From the NCBI GenBank assembly GCA_021521415.1, contig JAIQDT010001133.1, forward strand, positions 248,001 to 312,000: DNA of 64,000 bases, read 5' to 3'. The notes under the pieces are model-generated. The model searched no databases. It saw only the letters and a program-made list of their open reading frames with translations, and was not told the origin of the DNA. The DNA comes from Bidens hawaiensis (taxonomy: Eukaryota; Streptophyta; Magnoliopsida; Asterales; Asteraceae). The translations under genes and the position numbers were made by a program. Shown in pieces: positions 47,552 through 59,400 of this stretch (position 1 is its first letter; every line of letters begins with the position of its first letter).

Positions 47552-48518
47552 AAGTTCTTGGTGGTTTAAGGCTCAAATGGTGATTATGTTCCACATAATC
47601 GTTAGAGTTTATAGCATTCATTGGATCATAATCACTAAACAGAATGTGTCTAAACAAAGTTTAGTATGTCTAATTTAGATTCTAACCAAGTAATATATTA
47701 TCTTATCTTAATCTTATCTTAAATACATATAAACGAAACATCCCTACATTCTCTCAAGCTACCAGGTTGCTTTATTTGTAAATGGAGGTTTCTCATGCAT
47801 TTGACCCGAATTCACGAGTATGGGTCTCACCAAACCCAAATAACCCTTAAACGGGTTATAACATCTCATTAAATTAAAAATTAATCTCACCAAATATTTG
47901 ATATAAAAATCCTATAAAATATGGATATACTAAAAATTAGCATCCGATTTTTTTAAATATTATTTATAATTAAAAAACAATTTTATAATAAAATAATAAG
48001 CGGGTCATGGGTCTCACCAAACTCAAATAGTTTTTAAACCGAGTTATAACATCTCATTTATTTGTGAAACATTTTCATCATCAAATGCTAAGTATATTAT
48101 TAACTTCTTTACAATGAATAAAATTAAAATCCACAAAATTAAATAAATATTAGAAATGAATAATGTAAAACAACCCTTAATACAGAGGATAAAAACTAGT
48201 GGTATATAAATGTGTTTTGGTTCGAAATTCTAGTGAAAGTTAGTAGTTAACGAGATTTTTTTTACATGTAGCAAAATCTTATCGGTTGAAATTCTAATCG
48301 GTGATGATTATTTATTAAGTGGGTGCACTTCATTTTTGGTAGACATATTGGTAAAAAAACTGGTAAAATGGACATTTTGTTACTTTGATTGGTAAAATTG
48401 CCATTTTGGTCATTTTACCATTTTTCCTAAAGCAAGCATGCCAAATTATTCAAGTCACTTTTGCAATCGTATTGTAAACTTGTTGTTTACTACAACCAGC
48501 TATCTACTTAATATACAG
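47552..48518. other. Intergenic / presumed intron relic, no gene seen
   Basis: AT-rich. Two similar phrases, gggtctcaccaaacccaaat (47822) and gggtctcaccaaactcaaat (48007), form a diverged direct repeat. No further amino acid permease exons were found upstream of the one at 48519. Confidence 0.5.
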
Positions 48519-48899
48519 GTATATATCCAACCATTCTTTGCATTTGTGGAGTGCAAGATAAGTGAGAAATGGCCTGAAAACAAATTCATAAGAAAAGAAT
48601 ACTTAGTGGGCAAATTTACAGTTAACATATTTAGGTTAATACGGAGGTCAGCATATGTGGTTTTAGCAACACTAGTGGCCATGATATTCCCATTTTTCAA
48701 TAGTTTTCTTGGGCTTATTGGTGCCACCACATTCGGGCCATTAATAGTCTATTTCCCCATAGAGATGTATATTTCGAAAACCAAGATACAAAAGAATTCT
48801 TTCATATGGATTTGGATGAAGGTTTTAAGCATCACGTGTTTGGTCGTATCACTCGCTGCCGCTGCTGGATCTATCAGAGGTCTCGCTGTGTCAGTTTAA
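48519..48899 (+). pseudogene. Amino acid permease (AAP-like), last exon only
   Basis: Follows a good acceptor (atatacag) and encodes the C-terminal 126 aa of a plant amino acid permease: VYIQPFFAFVECKISEKWPE, AYVVLATLVAMIFPFFNSF, LGLIGATTFGPLIVYFPIEM and then SLAAAAGSIRGLAV. It contains the last three or so membrane spans of a plasma-membrane H+/amino acid symporter (whole family ~480 aa). The exon itself is uninterrupted and ends in a normal stop. None of the earlier exons is present in the preceding kilobases, so it is most likely a truncated gene copy. Another possibility is a gene with a very long intron extending through inserted elements, but I see no upstream exons. Confidence 0.8.
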
Positions 48900-49243
48900 G
48901 CTTTTCCATTCAGTATCTTAGACGTCGTATTGTGAAATTAATTCTAATAACATAATTTGTACTTTTTTTTCCATTTCTATGTAATCTTCTATTTAAGTTT
49001 TGATTTTTCAATCATCAGGCGCATTGAACCAACAACTATATCTAACATTCTGTAGTGAGAGAACTTTGAACATACCCGATTTGGTTTTTTAGTCAATATC
49101 ATTTCAACCCAGAACATTCAACACATACTCAAACTAAGGGTATAATTGATTCATTCTGAACTCTAACACTCACTTATTCATGAACTCGAAGATTTGGAAC
49201 CAAGAAAGAAACACACTATAACGTAAAAACAAAAACTCAATCG

Positions 49244-49291
49244 CCGGCCTCCTCCTCGGCCTCCTCCGGGACGTCCCCACCATCAAACTGC
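49244..49291 (-). other. Exon-like coding fragment, unidentified
   Basis: After a good minus-strand acceptor (tgtttgcag) the sequence reads FDGGDVPEEAEEEAGD and then a stop. The acidic, GC-rich tail looks like the end of a real protein, and VPIFNNFE before a donor at about 49450 could be the previous exon. I do not recognise the family and cannot extend it. Confidence 0.35.
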
Positions 49292-49663
49292 AAACATTTT
49301 GTCAAGGCTAAATTAATAATAAATTAATAAAACAGAAACCGGGCCAATGAACAAAAAATTGAAACCACATAAAAAACCGAAACCACGTAAAAACTGAAAC
49401 ATAAAAAAAAAACCCGAAACCACTGGAGCATTTCATCAAACATCTCGTACCTCAAAGTTGTTGAAGATCGGCACTGACGAAGAATCCGCTCAAAACAGCT
49501 TTTCCGACGGAGTTCCATCAACCTCAAGAAACCTGGATCTTTTCCGACTGAAGGTCGGAGAGAACCATCTCGAACCAGAAACACCCAAAGGGTTTAGGTT
49601 TTGTTGATGTACACCGGACACTGTTGTTTCTTCTTCTTATTCAGTTTCTTGACTCACGGCTAC

Positions 49664-49765
49664 CGAATATGCTGGTTCCGCCGCATCATCTTCAGAATTG
49701 ACCCAGAATCGGAGCCGAATGGTATGCTGGTTCCGCCGCATCATCTTCAGAATTGACCCCGAATC
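49664..49765. repeat. 51-bp tandem duplication
   Basis: tatgctggttccgccgcatc and atcttcagaattgacc occur twice in a row. Nearby (49780-49850) gatgggtgaacggt-gagtgg is also repeated. No gene is supported. Confidence 0.85.
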
Positions 49766-49939
49766 GGAGCTGGTGATTGATGGGTGAACGGTAGAGTGGT
49801 GGTGGGGCGAAGTGGCGAGCGATGGGTGAACGGTGGAGTGGTGGTGTGAACGGGTTGGTTGACGAGGTGGTGTTTGAAGAGTTGGGTGATGCCGGGGCAC
49901 TGACATGGCGCGTGGTAGGTTATGCGATGGCATTGACGA

Positions 49940-51119
49940 ATCGAATGGAATTTCAAAACGAATCGAATCGAATCGAATTCTTAGAAACGAATCGAATTGA
50001 GTTCTTACAAACGCTTTTCAGACCGGGTTTTCCTACTCTTTCGTTATAAACGTTTTTTTTTCATCCCTCCAAGGCCCGTTTCACCATTATAACGAATTCT
50101 GGGTCATAATAACTTCATCTCTTTGCTTCTACAAACGGCAAATCAGACCGAGCGGAACCCGGTTGATTCCGTCTCACATCTGATAACCCGTTTGTAGAAA
50201 AGTTTGGGTTTTTCTTACATGATATGGTCTGATTTGCCTTCGTATAAAATCTTATGGCGAACCGACCTCAAACACTCAACCTTTTATTCAAAAGTGTACC
50301 TCTTGGGTTCGGCTCGGTTTAGATCTGGTTCAACCCGTATATCAGGATATGTTTTCTTGTTGTTTGATGAAGATTTGGCATGAAATCTACCATCTCTTCA
50401 GCTCGGATCTAGTGTTTGTGTGTGTTTTTTGAAAGTGTATGGAGGCAAGGATGATAGAAATGATGGTTTTAGGGATTTAGGGTGTTTAAATACCCCTAGG
50501 TCTATGGATCATAAGGCCCATCACTATCCCTTAACCATCTTTTATTTTTCAAGCCCACACTCAACTTATTATTATTTTACATAATTAAATAATAACACAA
50601 AATTAATTAAATAACAATATTTTATTATGTATTAATAAAAGTAGGATGTTACAAAATTAGATAAAAACAATTAAATAGTTATACACTATATAGATAAAAC
50701 AATTAAATAGCCAAGGCTTAAAATGACTGAAAATATTTTAGTCAACATTATTGAGAAGAAGTATGTGATTGGGCAATTCTAGCATTACCCTGTAGCTTTT
50801 TCATAAGTGGAGTTTATGTATGTAGTATTTTAGGTGGTCCATCCTTACAACTTTTTTTTTGCAAAGAATCAAGTTAGTTATAAAAACATGATAGCAATCA
50901 AATGCATGAATATTATGTTATACAATATATTTACTTTTTTATTCTTATTTTCTAAAACAACTCATAATATACCCTTAATTCACTCATATTAACCACACAT
51001 ATCTTTGACTTAAGTTTATGTATAGATGAAAGACGCATTACTATTACAATGTTTTTCGTGAGATGACAATACAATATATGCTAACATGCATGCAACATCT
51101 GGATATGCATACAACAAAA
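49940..51119. other. Intergenic, possible LTR remnant
   Basis: On the minus strand a tgtaacatcctac motif begins at 50654, an opening similar to that of the LTR at 31870, but no matching end or TSD was found. Short cgaat repeats lie at 49960-50000. No gene seen. Confidence 0.35.
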
Positions 51120-51144
51120 CATTTGGGATAAACTGTTAGCATTT

Positions 51145-51480
51145 AGAGCGTGCGCGTTGCGGTTCATGTTAACTCGAATTTAGTCACTCTCAGTTATGTT
51201 CATTACGATATCAGAACTAAAACAAAAAGGTCTGTAAACCCCAAGCGTTGTCGGTCCCGGGCGTAGGCGTTGCGGTGGTGAGTCGACGCGAATTCGGTCG
51301 GTATTGGTTATGTTCCTTACGGTATTGGAACAAAACAAAAAGGTCGGTAAAACCCGGGTGTTGCAGTAGTGAGTTGATAAAATTTGAGTGTTGTCAGTCT
51401 TGGGCATTGTGGTGGTGAGTCAATGCGAATTTAGTCAGTTTCAATTACATTTGTTACGGTATCGAAACAAAAAAAACCCA
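51145..51480. repeat. Degenerate tandem repeat (~100-bp units)
   Basis: About three diverged units share gttgcggtggtgagtc, gcgaatttagtcag, tatgttccttacggtat and gaacaaaacaaaaaggtc. The frame at 51180-51407 is a by-product. Confidence 0.75.
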
Positions 51481-53482
51481 TAATATTGACGTGGCCCAAT
51501 ACCGAACCATTAAGCAGGTTGCCTAGTGGCACCAAAATTCTGTTTTATACATATTAGATAATGTCATGCTTTGTAAAAAATATAAAAAAGATTAACCATG
51601 TGTGTTTAATTAGAGGGTTATTTATTTATTTATTTTTGGTTAGAAAGCTATTTTAGTTTACTTGTTACTTATTCCGAACAAAAGTAGCAAATATGAGAAG
51701 GGAGTCAAAATCGGACAATACATAATAGTGTGAAAAGTTGAATTTTAAATATTAATATTAATCTCTACCATGCTACGAAGTTGAGTTAAATTGGTGTATT
51801 AATTCCAAATGATCAATTAATAGTATGATCTTCAACCAAAATGTTGTAAGCTTTACTTTAGACATGAAGAAAATATTAACTGTTAAAAAAAATCCAAATG
51901 ATCACTTATACATGTTGAAATGCGTTTGAAATTGAAAATTTTAAAAGAATTATGGATTATAATTAAAAAATGCAACTTTGTCTTCAAAGGATAAACGTGC
52001 CAAAATGTTAAAGAGTTGGTGGAATTAGTCCCCAATCTTCAAATCCAACAAGAAAAACTAGAATCCAATAACATGTTAAATGTTAATAAGAGGTTCCTCT
52101 GTAAGAAATGTAATAAAACACTAATTAAAAAAACATAGTATACCAGTAACGAAACTACATAGTTTGTGAGACTACTTTTATTCACAACCTAACCCAACTC
52201 AACTTTTTAATAAAAAATTAATTTCTCTTTCTTCCACCTACACAACCCAACCCAACCCAACTTTTCATTTCTATTCACAACCCGACTTAACCCAAACCAA
52301 TTAGTTTAATACATATATCTTATTAGCTTTTAATTTATTCTATAAAATTTAGTAAAATCAATAAAAATATTTATTTTTTAAACAATATTATTTGAAGTAT
52401 AAAAATCATTAAAAAAGATAATATCATAATTCTATTAAAAAAAACCTTGAATTTTTACAACTATTGAAAAAACAAAATTTTATATATAATAATATTAAAA
52501 AATACATATTTTTAAAAGTCATCCGTTTCTAATAAAACTGATATCGAAATATTTATAAAAATAAACTAAACACGACTATGTTTTTAGATTTTGAAATAAG
52601 TCAAATAATATAAATTATTAAATAAAACTCAAATTATATAAACAACAAACGGTTTGAAAGAAAAAAAAACAAAAAAATATTTAATTAAAAAGTGGGTTGT
52701 GACCTAGATTGAGGTTGCAACCCGAGTTGTAGTGTGAAAAGAATTTAATCTTTTCATTTATTTTTTAAATAGTATCATGACCTTATAAGAGGTCACCAAT
52801 AAAAGTAGTCTGAGGGGTTCACCAAAAACCCAAAATTTTGAATTTTAGTAGAATAATAAAAACCAGAGTGAACAAACACTTAACAAAACTAAACAAGTGG
52901 TGTAGTAGTTAGGGGTGCAAACGACCCGAGCCGAGGCCAAGCCTCACTAGCCTCGTTTAACTTACACAGAGATTGAGCATGGCTAGTTTTGATCTCTATT
53001 TCTAAATCTCAAGCTCGGCTCGTTTCAATTTATTAATAAAATTTTATACATTATAATTGTGTGCATACATACAATAGTATAAAAGTTAAATAATAGACGC
53101 TCATGAGTAAAGTCGAGCTCGATAAATTTGATACGGTCTCCATTAAGGTCCTTCCCTCACAATTTTTTCAAAACATTTTTGTTTTTATATATTTTTTATT
53201 TTTACATGTTCACTTTAGGGTTTGTCTTTTGACAGTAAACATCAAACAAAACAATACGACCGCTCTATCGACCATCCTCCGCTCCGGCCACCGCCGCGGC
53301 GCCACCAGTCCTCACCACCTTCCACTCTACATTTCGAACAGGTTTCACTCTTTGTTAATTTGATTTAATAGACTGTATCATTTAATTAATTACTGTTTTA
53401 CTTTTTATATTATTAAGTTATAAAATTGTTAACTTAAACTAAATGTTGATTTGTTGAAACTTGAATTTAATTTATAGGTATA
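51481..53482. other. Intergenic; element ends visible
   Basis: gactacttttatt (52170) and its inverse aataaaagtagtc (52798) may be the ends of a ~640-bp inverted-repeat element. A hAT-like left end, taggggtgcaaacgacccg, lies at 52913, but no matching right end was found. A 5' leader intron acceptor (ttatag) sits at about 53477, just before the next reading frame. Confidence 0.4.
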
Positions 53483-55802
53483 ATGAGATATTTCCAAAGC
53501 GAACCGTCGAACCATGGATTGTCATCGTCAAGTAGTAAACCGCCGAAAATAGATTTGGATGACCTTCCGCTTGACCCTTCGGAAAGGAAACCAATTTCAT
53601 ATTACCACTCGACTCAAAAGGATGAAATTAGACGCGCATATCTGATTAGAGGTCCGTGTCAACCAACCGAGCATGATTTTCCACAAACAAATTATAGTGG
53701 TAAATTAAGACGTTTTAATCATGAATGGTAGGCCGGTGAATATGGAAATTGGTTGGAATATAGTGTCAAGACAGATAAAGTGTATTGCTTGTTTTGTTAC
53801 TTGTTTAAGGAAAGCGGACAAAATGACGTTTGTGAGTGAAGGGGTACGGTGTTGGCAGAAGGCTCGGGAGAAATTTGGTGGTCATGTTGGTAAATGTAAT
53901 AGTTTTTATAATAAAGCGCGTAAGAAAGGGGAGGATTTACTGAAGCAAGCTCGATCTATAGATGTGGTCGTTGACGAAGGAGCTGGTATACCGAAAAGAC
54001 AATGTGGAATCCGATTAAATGCGTCGATTACGCTTGCTAAAGCATTGTTGAATGGCGTGTTAGATTTTTGTGGTGATGATGAGTCTGAAACGTCTCTTTA
54101 TAGATGGCATTTCATAGAGTTTTTAGAATTGCTTGGAGAATTAAATGAAGAAATTAGTAAGGTTGTATTGAGTAATGTTCCCGGGAATAACCAAATGACG
54201 GCTCTACCATTCCAAAAAGAAATTTGTAATTGTTTTGCGGGAGAAGTGTTAAAGAAGATATTTGAAGAGCTTGGCGATGATGTCTTTTCAGTATTAATTG
54301 ATGAATCGAGAGATATTTCTGAAAAGGAACAAGTGGCCGTGGTTTTGAGATACGTTGATAAATTAGGATTTGTGAAGGAACGGTTTATTGGTCTTGTGCA
54401 TGTTATGGAAACAAGCGCGCTATCTCTTAAATCTGCAATTGATGAATTATTTGCTCGCCACAGTTTGAGTTTTGGTAGGGTTAGAGGTCAAGGATATGGC
54501 AGTGCAAGCAACATGTTCAATGAGTTTAATGATTTGAAAGCTTTGATTTTGAAAGAACATTCTTCAGCATATTATGTTCATTGTTTTGCTCACCAACTTC
54601 AACTTGTCGTTGTGGCCCTTGCAACCAAACATCATGAAATTTTTAAATTTTTTAAAGAAGTATCAGACTTAGTAAATGTCGTTGGTGCATCTTGCAAGCA
54701 AATAGATTCAATAAGAGAATGTCAAAGAGAAAGATTGGGATTGAATCCTGAACTGGAAGTTGAAACCGAAAGTGAAACAAATCAAGATTCGTCACTTGTA
54801 AGAGACAGAGATACACAAAGTTCTCATGAAAAAACAATTCTCCGTTTACTTGTTTTATATCCTAGTGTTATTGAAGTGCTTGAATATATAGAAACTTCGG
54901 GAGAAATTAGTGTGGACAGAAGTCAAGCAAATGGTCTTCAGTTATACATGAAAACTTTTAGTTTTGTATTTTATTTACATTTGATGAAGCACATCTTGTG
55001 TGTTACTTCCGCATTGTGTGAAGTACTTCAAAGAAAAGATCAAGATATTATGAATGCAATTGAGCTAGTTAAATTAGCTAAAGAAGACTTAAAAAGTTAT
55101 CGGCTTGAAGGTTTTGACTCGCTTTTGAAAGATGTCACATCCTTTTGTGACAAATATGATATTGAAGTGGTTGATATGAAAGCCGAGTATGTTGACCCGA
55201 AATGTCAAAGAAGGAAGACCGGCATCACCAACCGTGACCATTATGTGGTTAAAAATTTCAACATGGTTCTCGATATGCAAGTCCAAGAGCTTGAAAATCG
55301 CTTTAATGAGGTAACCACTAACTTGCTTACGTATATGAGTTCTTTGAGCCCGTCTTGTAATTTTAGTGCCTTTAATAAACTAAACTTGTTAAAGTTGGCC
55401 GAGATGTATCCGTATGATTTTAATTTTGATGAAAAAGACAAGCTTATATATGAACTCGGGCATTACATTACTAATGTGAAAGAAGATGAGCGGTTTGCCA
55501 ACTTGAATGGTGTAAGTGATCTTGCCAAAATGATGGTGGAAACAAGAAAACACATTGATTATCCATTGGTCTACCGTTTAATAAAGTTATCATTGGTTTT
55601 GCCCGTTGCAACGACAAGTATTAAAAGGTGTTTTTCTTCAATGAACGATGTGAAGGCGGATCTACGTAATTGGACGAGTGATGGATACATGAACGATTCT
55701 AGCATTTGTTACATAGAAAGGGAGCTATTTCAACAAGTTTCGGTCGAAGATGCAATGCAACGATTTCAAAAGATGGAAAGTCGCCGGAACAATTATAGGT
55801 AG
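53483..55802 (+). pseudogene. hAT-family / ZMYM1-like (TTF-type zinc finger) transposase-derived gene, broken
   Basis: The N-terminal part (53483-53731) reads LPLDPSERKPISYYH, IRRAYLIRGPCQPTEHDFPQ and RRFNHEW, then a TAG. The same frame continues with GEYGNWLEYS and CLFCYLFKESGQND (TTF-type finger), then stops. The rest is in another frame from about 53822 (TFVSEGVRCWQKAREKF), through RLNASI, LVHVMETSALSLKSAID, YVHCFAHQLQLVVVAL and VVNVVGASCK-like VNVVGASCKQID, to a C-terminal hAT dimerisation region (LVLPVATTSIKRCFSSMNDV, MNDSSICYIE). One nonsense codon at 53730 and one frameshift near 53824 separate the two. The usual DTRWxSHY motif is altered to DTQSSHE. The ORF start MNGRPVNM at 53721 is an out-of-frame artefact. 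The 670-residue downstream frame is otherwise open, so loss of function seems recent. Confidence 0.85.
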
Positions 55803-56430
55803 TTATTTGTTTTAACTCGTAATGGCAGTTGTTTTTTAATTTCTAATGACGATGTCTTTTTTATTATTTTATTGTATTTTTATTATGTGATAAACCTTAC
55901 CCAACCCAAACCGTGGAACCGACCCGGAATTTTTTTATGTCCGATCAAATGAAAGTGGAGCATCTCAATGTTAATCCTTTATGTGATACAGTCTAATTTT
56001 GATTTGTGAGTTGTCAAATTTCTTTAGTATTTGGTGTATCTGTGTGCAATAAATTGCAGTTCATGATTGAACATGTTACAGGTCAATCAAATTTTTTGGA
56101 GTATAAATCACAATAGTGTATAATCAAAAAGTGGAGTATGAATTATAATGGTGCATATGATCTTATGGAAATTATAGAATCATTAATTGGAAGTGATCAA
56201 ATGGGGTATGAATCACCATGGTTTTGTGATCAGAAAGTGGAGTATGAATCACAACAGTGTATACTATTAATTATTATGTTGAAAATTGTAGGATCATTGG
56301 TTTAAGTGATCAAAAGATACATCTATTTGGTAAATATCTTGTTTCAAAAATCTTAACATAAAAACTTCACAACAAAAATACTACAAAAAAAAATTGTCCA
56401 TTTTATGTTTGATCTCAATAGTATTAACAG
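55803..56430. other. Intergenic with diffuse direct repeats
   Basis: At 56090-56260 the phrase agtggagtatgaat-acaa-gtata recurs three to four times with drift. The 3' UTR of the VPS35L-like gene should end near 56300-56430. No other gene seen. Confidence 0.5.
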
Positions 56431-59400
56431 TTATTCTCCCCCAACAGATATTGGAGACTGTTTATGCACAAAATCAGTAGTTGACTGCAAATATTTATCA
56501 GCACCTCCAAGACATGATACAGCCGTTTCCATCAACTTAGCGCATACAGACGATATCTCATGATTCACCTGAACAAACAGAAAACCAAAAGCGAATTAAT
56601 AGTTGTTACATTATTCGTTATTTGTACCAAATGATAAAAAAAAAATATAAAACTTACTTTAAAAACTGAGGCGATGCAGTTGCAAGCTTCAAGTGCCAGC
56701 TTTCCACGCGTAACCTGAGCAGGATTATTAGTATCACGATAAACACGTTAAATCTTTCGGTAAATGCATGCTAATTTTTACTTAATCACCTGTGAAGATT
56801 CTTGTGCAATAGTATCAACCATGTTTTGAATAATAACGCTAGATAACAACCTGAGTTCTTGACAATACGTTGCATCACCAAGAAATAAACGATCATTGCT
56901 TATAACCTAAAAAAATAATCAAGCCTCGTGTCATTTTAGAAATTTCATATAAAGTTAAAGCAAAACTGGTCAAATGGATTGAACGGGTCAAACGAGTCGA
57001 AAACAACCCAAACAGTATTTTAAAGTATAAAACTCCCAAAATTATTTTATTCAAAAAGTTATATTATTATTAGAAATACAATTTTGGTCATATTTGACCC
57101 ACAAGTATATAAAAAAGTTAAAATTTTGATATTACCTGTTTTGACCCATTACAGTGCATTTATTTATAAAAGGTGTAAATAGGATTTCAGAAGTACCTCT
57201 TCATGAATTGCATAATATGGGAGCTCATTTTGAGCAAATGTAGCAGTTAATGAAAGAAGAGAACATAATACCCTTATCCTTAGTTTTGGTGTAACCCTAC
57301 AAAATTGTCATAAATCATGAAACAAGTATAAATATATATATCTGTTTCCATTATCGAATTAAGATTTGAAAGATGGAATCCTAACCATGATTGCGAATCA
57401 AGCAATGATAATATGCTCTTTGGAATATACATAGCTCCTTGTTCCGAATTACCTTTAACAAGAAAACTCAACATAAGTTAACTAAAAAAGATTCAAATTG
57501 TTTATTATTTTATAGAGTTGAAACACAAAGATAACCGTATGTAATAACCTGGAATCATGAGCATGAAGCTGCACAGCTTTCTAGTTAATGAAATAATACC
57601 ATCAGCGTCTTCATTGGATTTCTTCAAACCTACATACCAAAAATATATAGAAAGATAATGCATATTTCCAATAAAGTAAGATAAGTCAAAATTGATTATA
57701 AAAAAAATACTAAGACACTAATGTATCTGACAAAACTGACCATCTACCAAATAGACATTTTGTAAGCAGCAGACTGCAGAATCTAGAAGTCCATCTGAAT
57801 GAGAAATCAAGCCTCCAAACAAAGAAATCTGAAATTAAAATGAATAATAATAATATTAATAAAAGTGCTCATGATCGGTTGTTAACAGGTCAAAGATTAC
57901 AAAACTTTACCTCTGCGGTTTCAAGATATAAGATTAACTGCCTGGAATAAGATGGGATAGATGGTATTGTAACTTCATTAAAAGTGATGCAAGATTTTAT
58001 AAAATTGAGATTATCCTTTTTCTCTTTCAAAGCTCCGGTAGCTAAAAGATTGCTTGAATGAACAAGAATCTCCTGCAAATCGAGTCGAATTGTCAGTGAT
58101 TAAAGTCAATGCATTTGTTAATTTTAAAAAAAATATATGGCATAGCAACTACAAATAAACACTGTATACCTTCAAATCATTCATGCTACTGAAAGCTCCA
58201 CGACACTCAACCAAGAAAGTCAAATGGCGATCCAAATCCTTACCATGGTCAACCTAACAATAATGGACAGTCAGCATTACAAATTATACACATTGGATGT
58301 TTTGATGAAGCAAATATCATGGAATAAAAATAAACTTATAAACAAGCATTAATAAGACCAGAAAACAAATTACCTTATCAACAAAACGAGCAACCAAACG
58401 CTCTGCCTGTTGATTATCATCCTGTCTCGTGTTTGAAAAGTCTACATTATCATGCAGAGACTGAGCAACATCAAAAAGCAGTTTTACAGTGGTTGGATCA
58501 TCAATGCTATCCTTTCTGCTCGATTATAAATGCCAAAAGAACCAAATTAAATTCACAGTTTTTCCTATATTATTTAACGATTTACAACATGTAAGTTTTT
58601 TCAGATTGTAATAGAAAACAGTACCTTGTGGCATTAGTGAGGATGTGCATGCATACAATGCTTCTTGAACTCCCATGCATGACATCTAATATGTCAACAA
58701 AATAATCCTGTATTAAGAAAAAATAACTATTATCAGATTAATAGTTATTTGAACATTTTGAAATTTGAACATTTTATGTTTCTGTTTCTTGTTTAGCTTA
58801 CCAGATCGAAAACATATTTCATGTCATCAAAATGTGTAACCAGCTTCACAACGATTGATTGCAGGGTAGCCATTTCATCTTCAGTAACCACTTCACTGCA
58901 TAATCTTTCAAATATTTCACTTAGAATAGAACTTAGAGATTGATCCTGAAAAATATAGGCAAAGTGCATAAATTTGTGGGCAAACAATACATCAACTGCA
59001 GAAACTAACTGAAAACAAATAACTTGACTTTAGTGCCAGATAACTCTAATTAAAATATCATAGTTCATAAAATGTACCATCTTATAATAAAGAATAATAT
59101 CCATATGGGCATCCAAGATCTTCAAGTACTCATCAAGAATCTTCCTTTTGTTAGCAGCCTGAAATGAAACTTTAGAAAACTATTAAGTGGAAGAGTTCAT
59201 ATTATTTGATGATTAAAAATATTATTAGATATAGCAAACTGGCATTCCTTAACTTTTCAAAAAGTACCTGAATTACTTCATCGATTACTGCATCAACCAT
59301 GTTCACTTGATGTATTCCCTCACAAAGCTTCAATCAAAGCATCTTGTAATTTAAACACTGCCCAGATAACAGCTTGATAATGCATAAAGTAAATTTAATA

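Noticed and set aside
50040..50654. Solo LTR on the minus strand starting at 50654
   Set aside because: The tgtaacatcc opening is suggestive, but neither the other end nor a TSD could be found.
53721..53822. N-terminus of the 693-aa frame (MNGRPVNMEIGW...) as the true start of a protein
   Set aside because: The family's GNWLEYS and CLFCYLFK residues lie in the other frame across these bases, so this start is out of frame.
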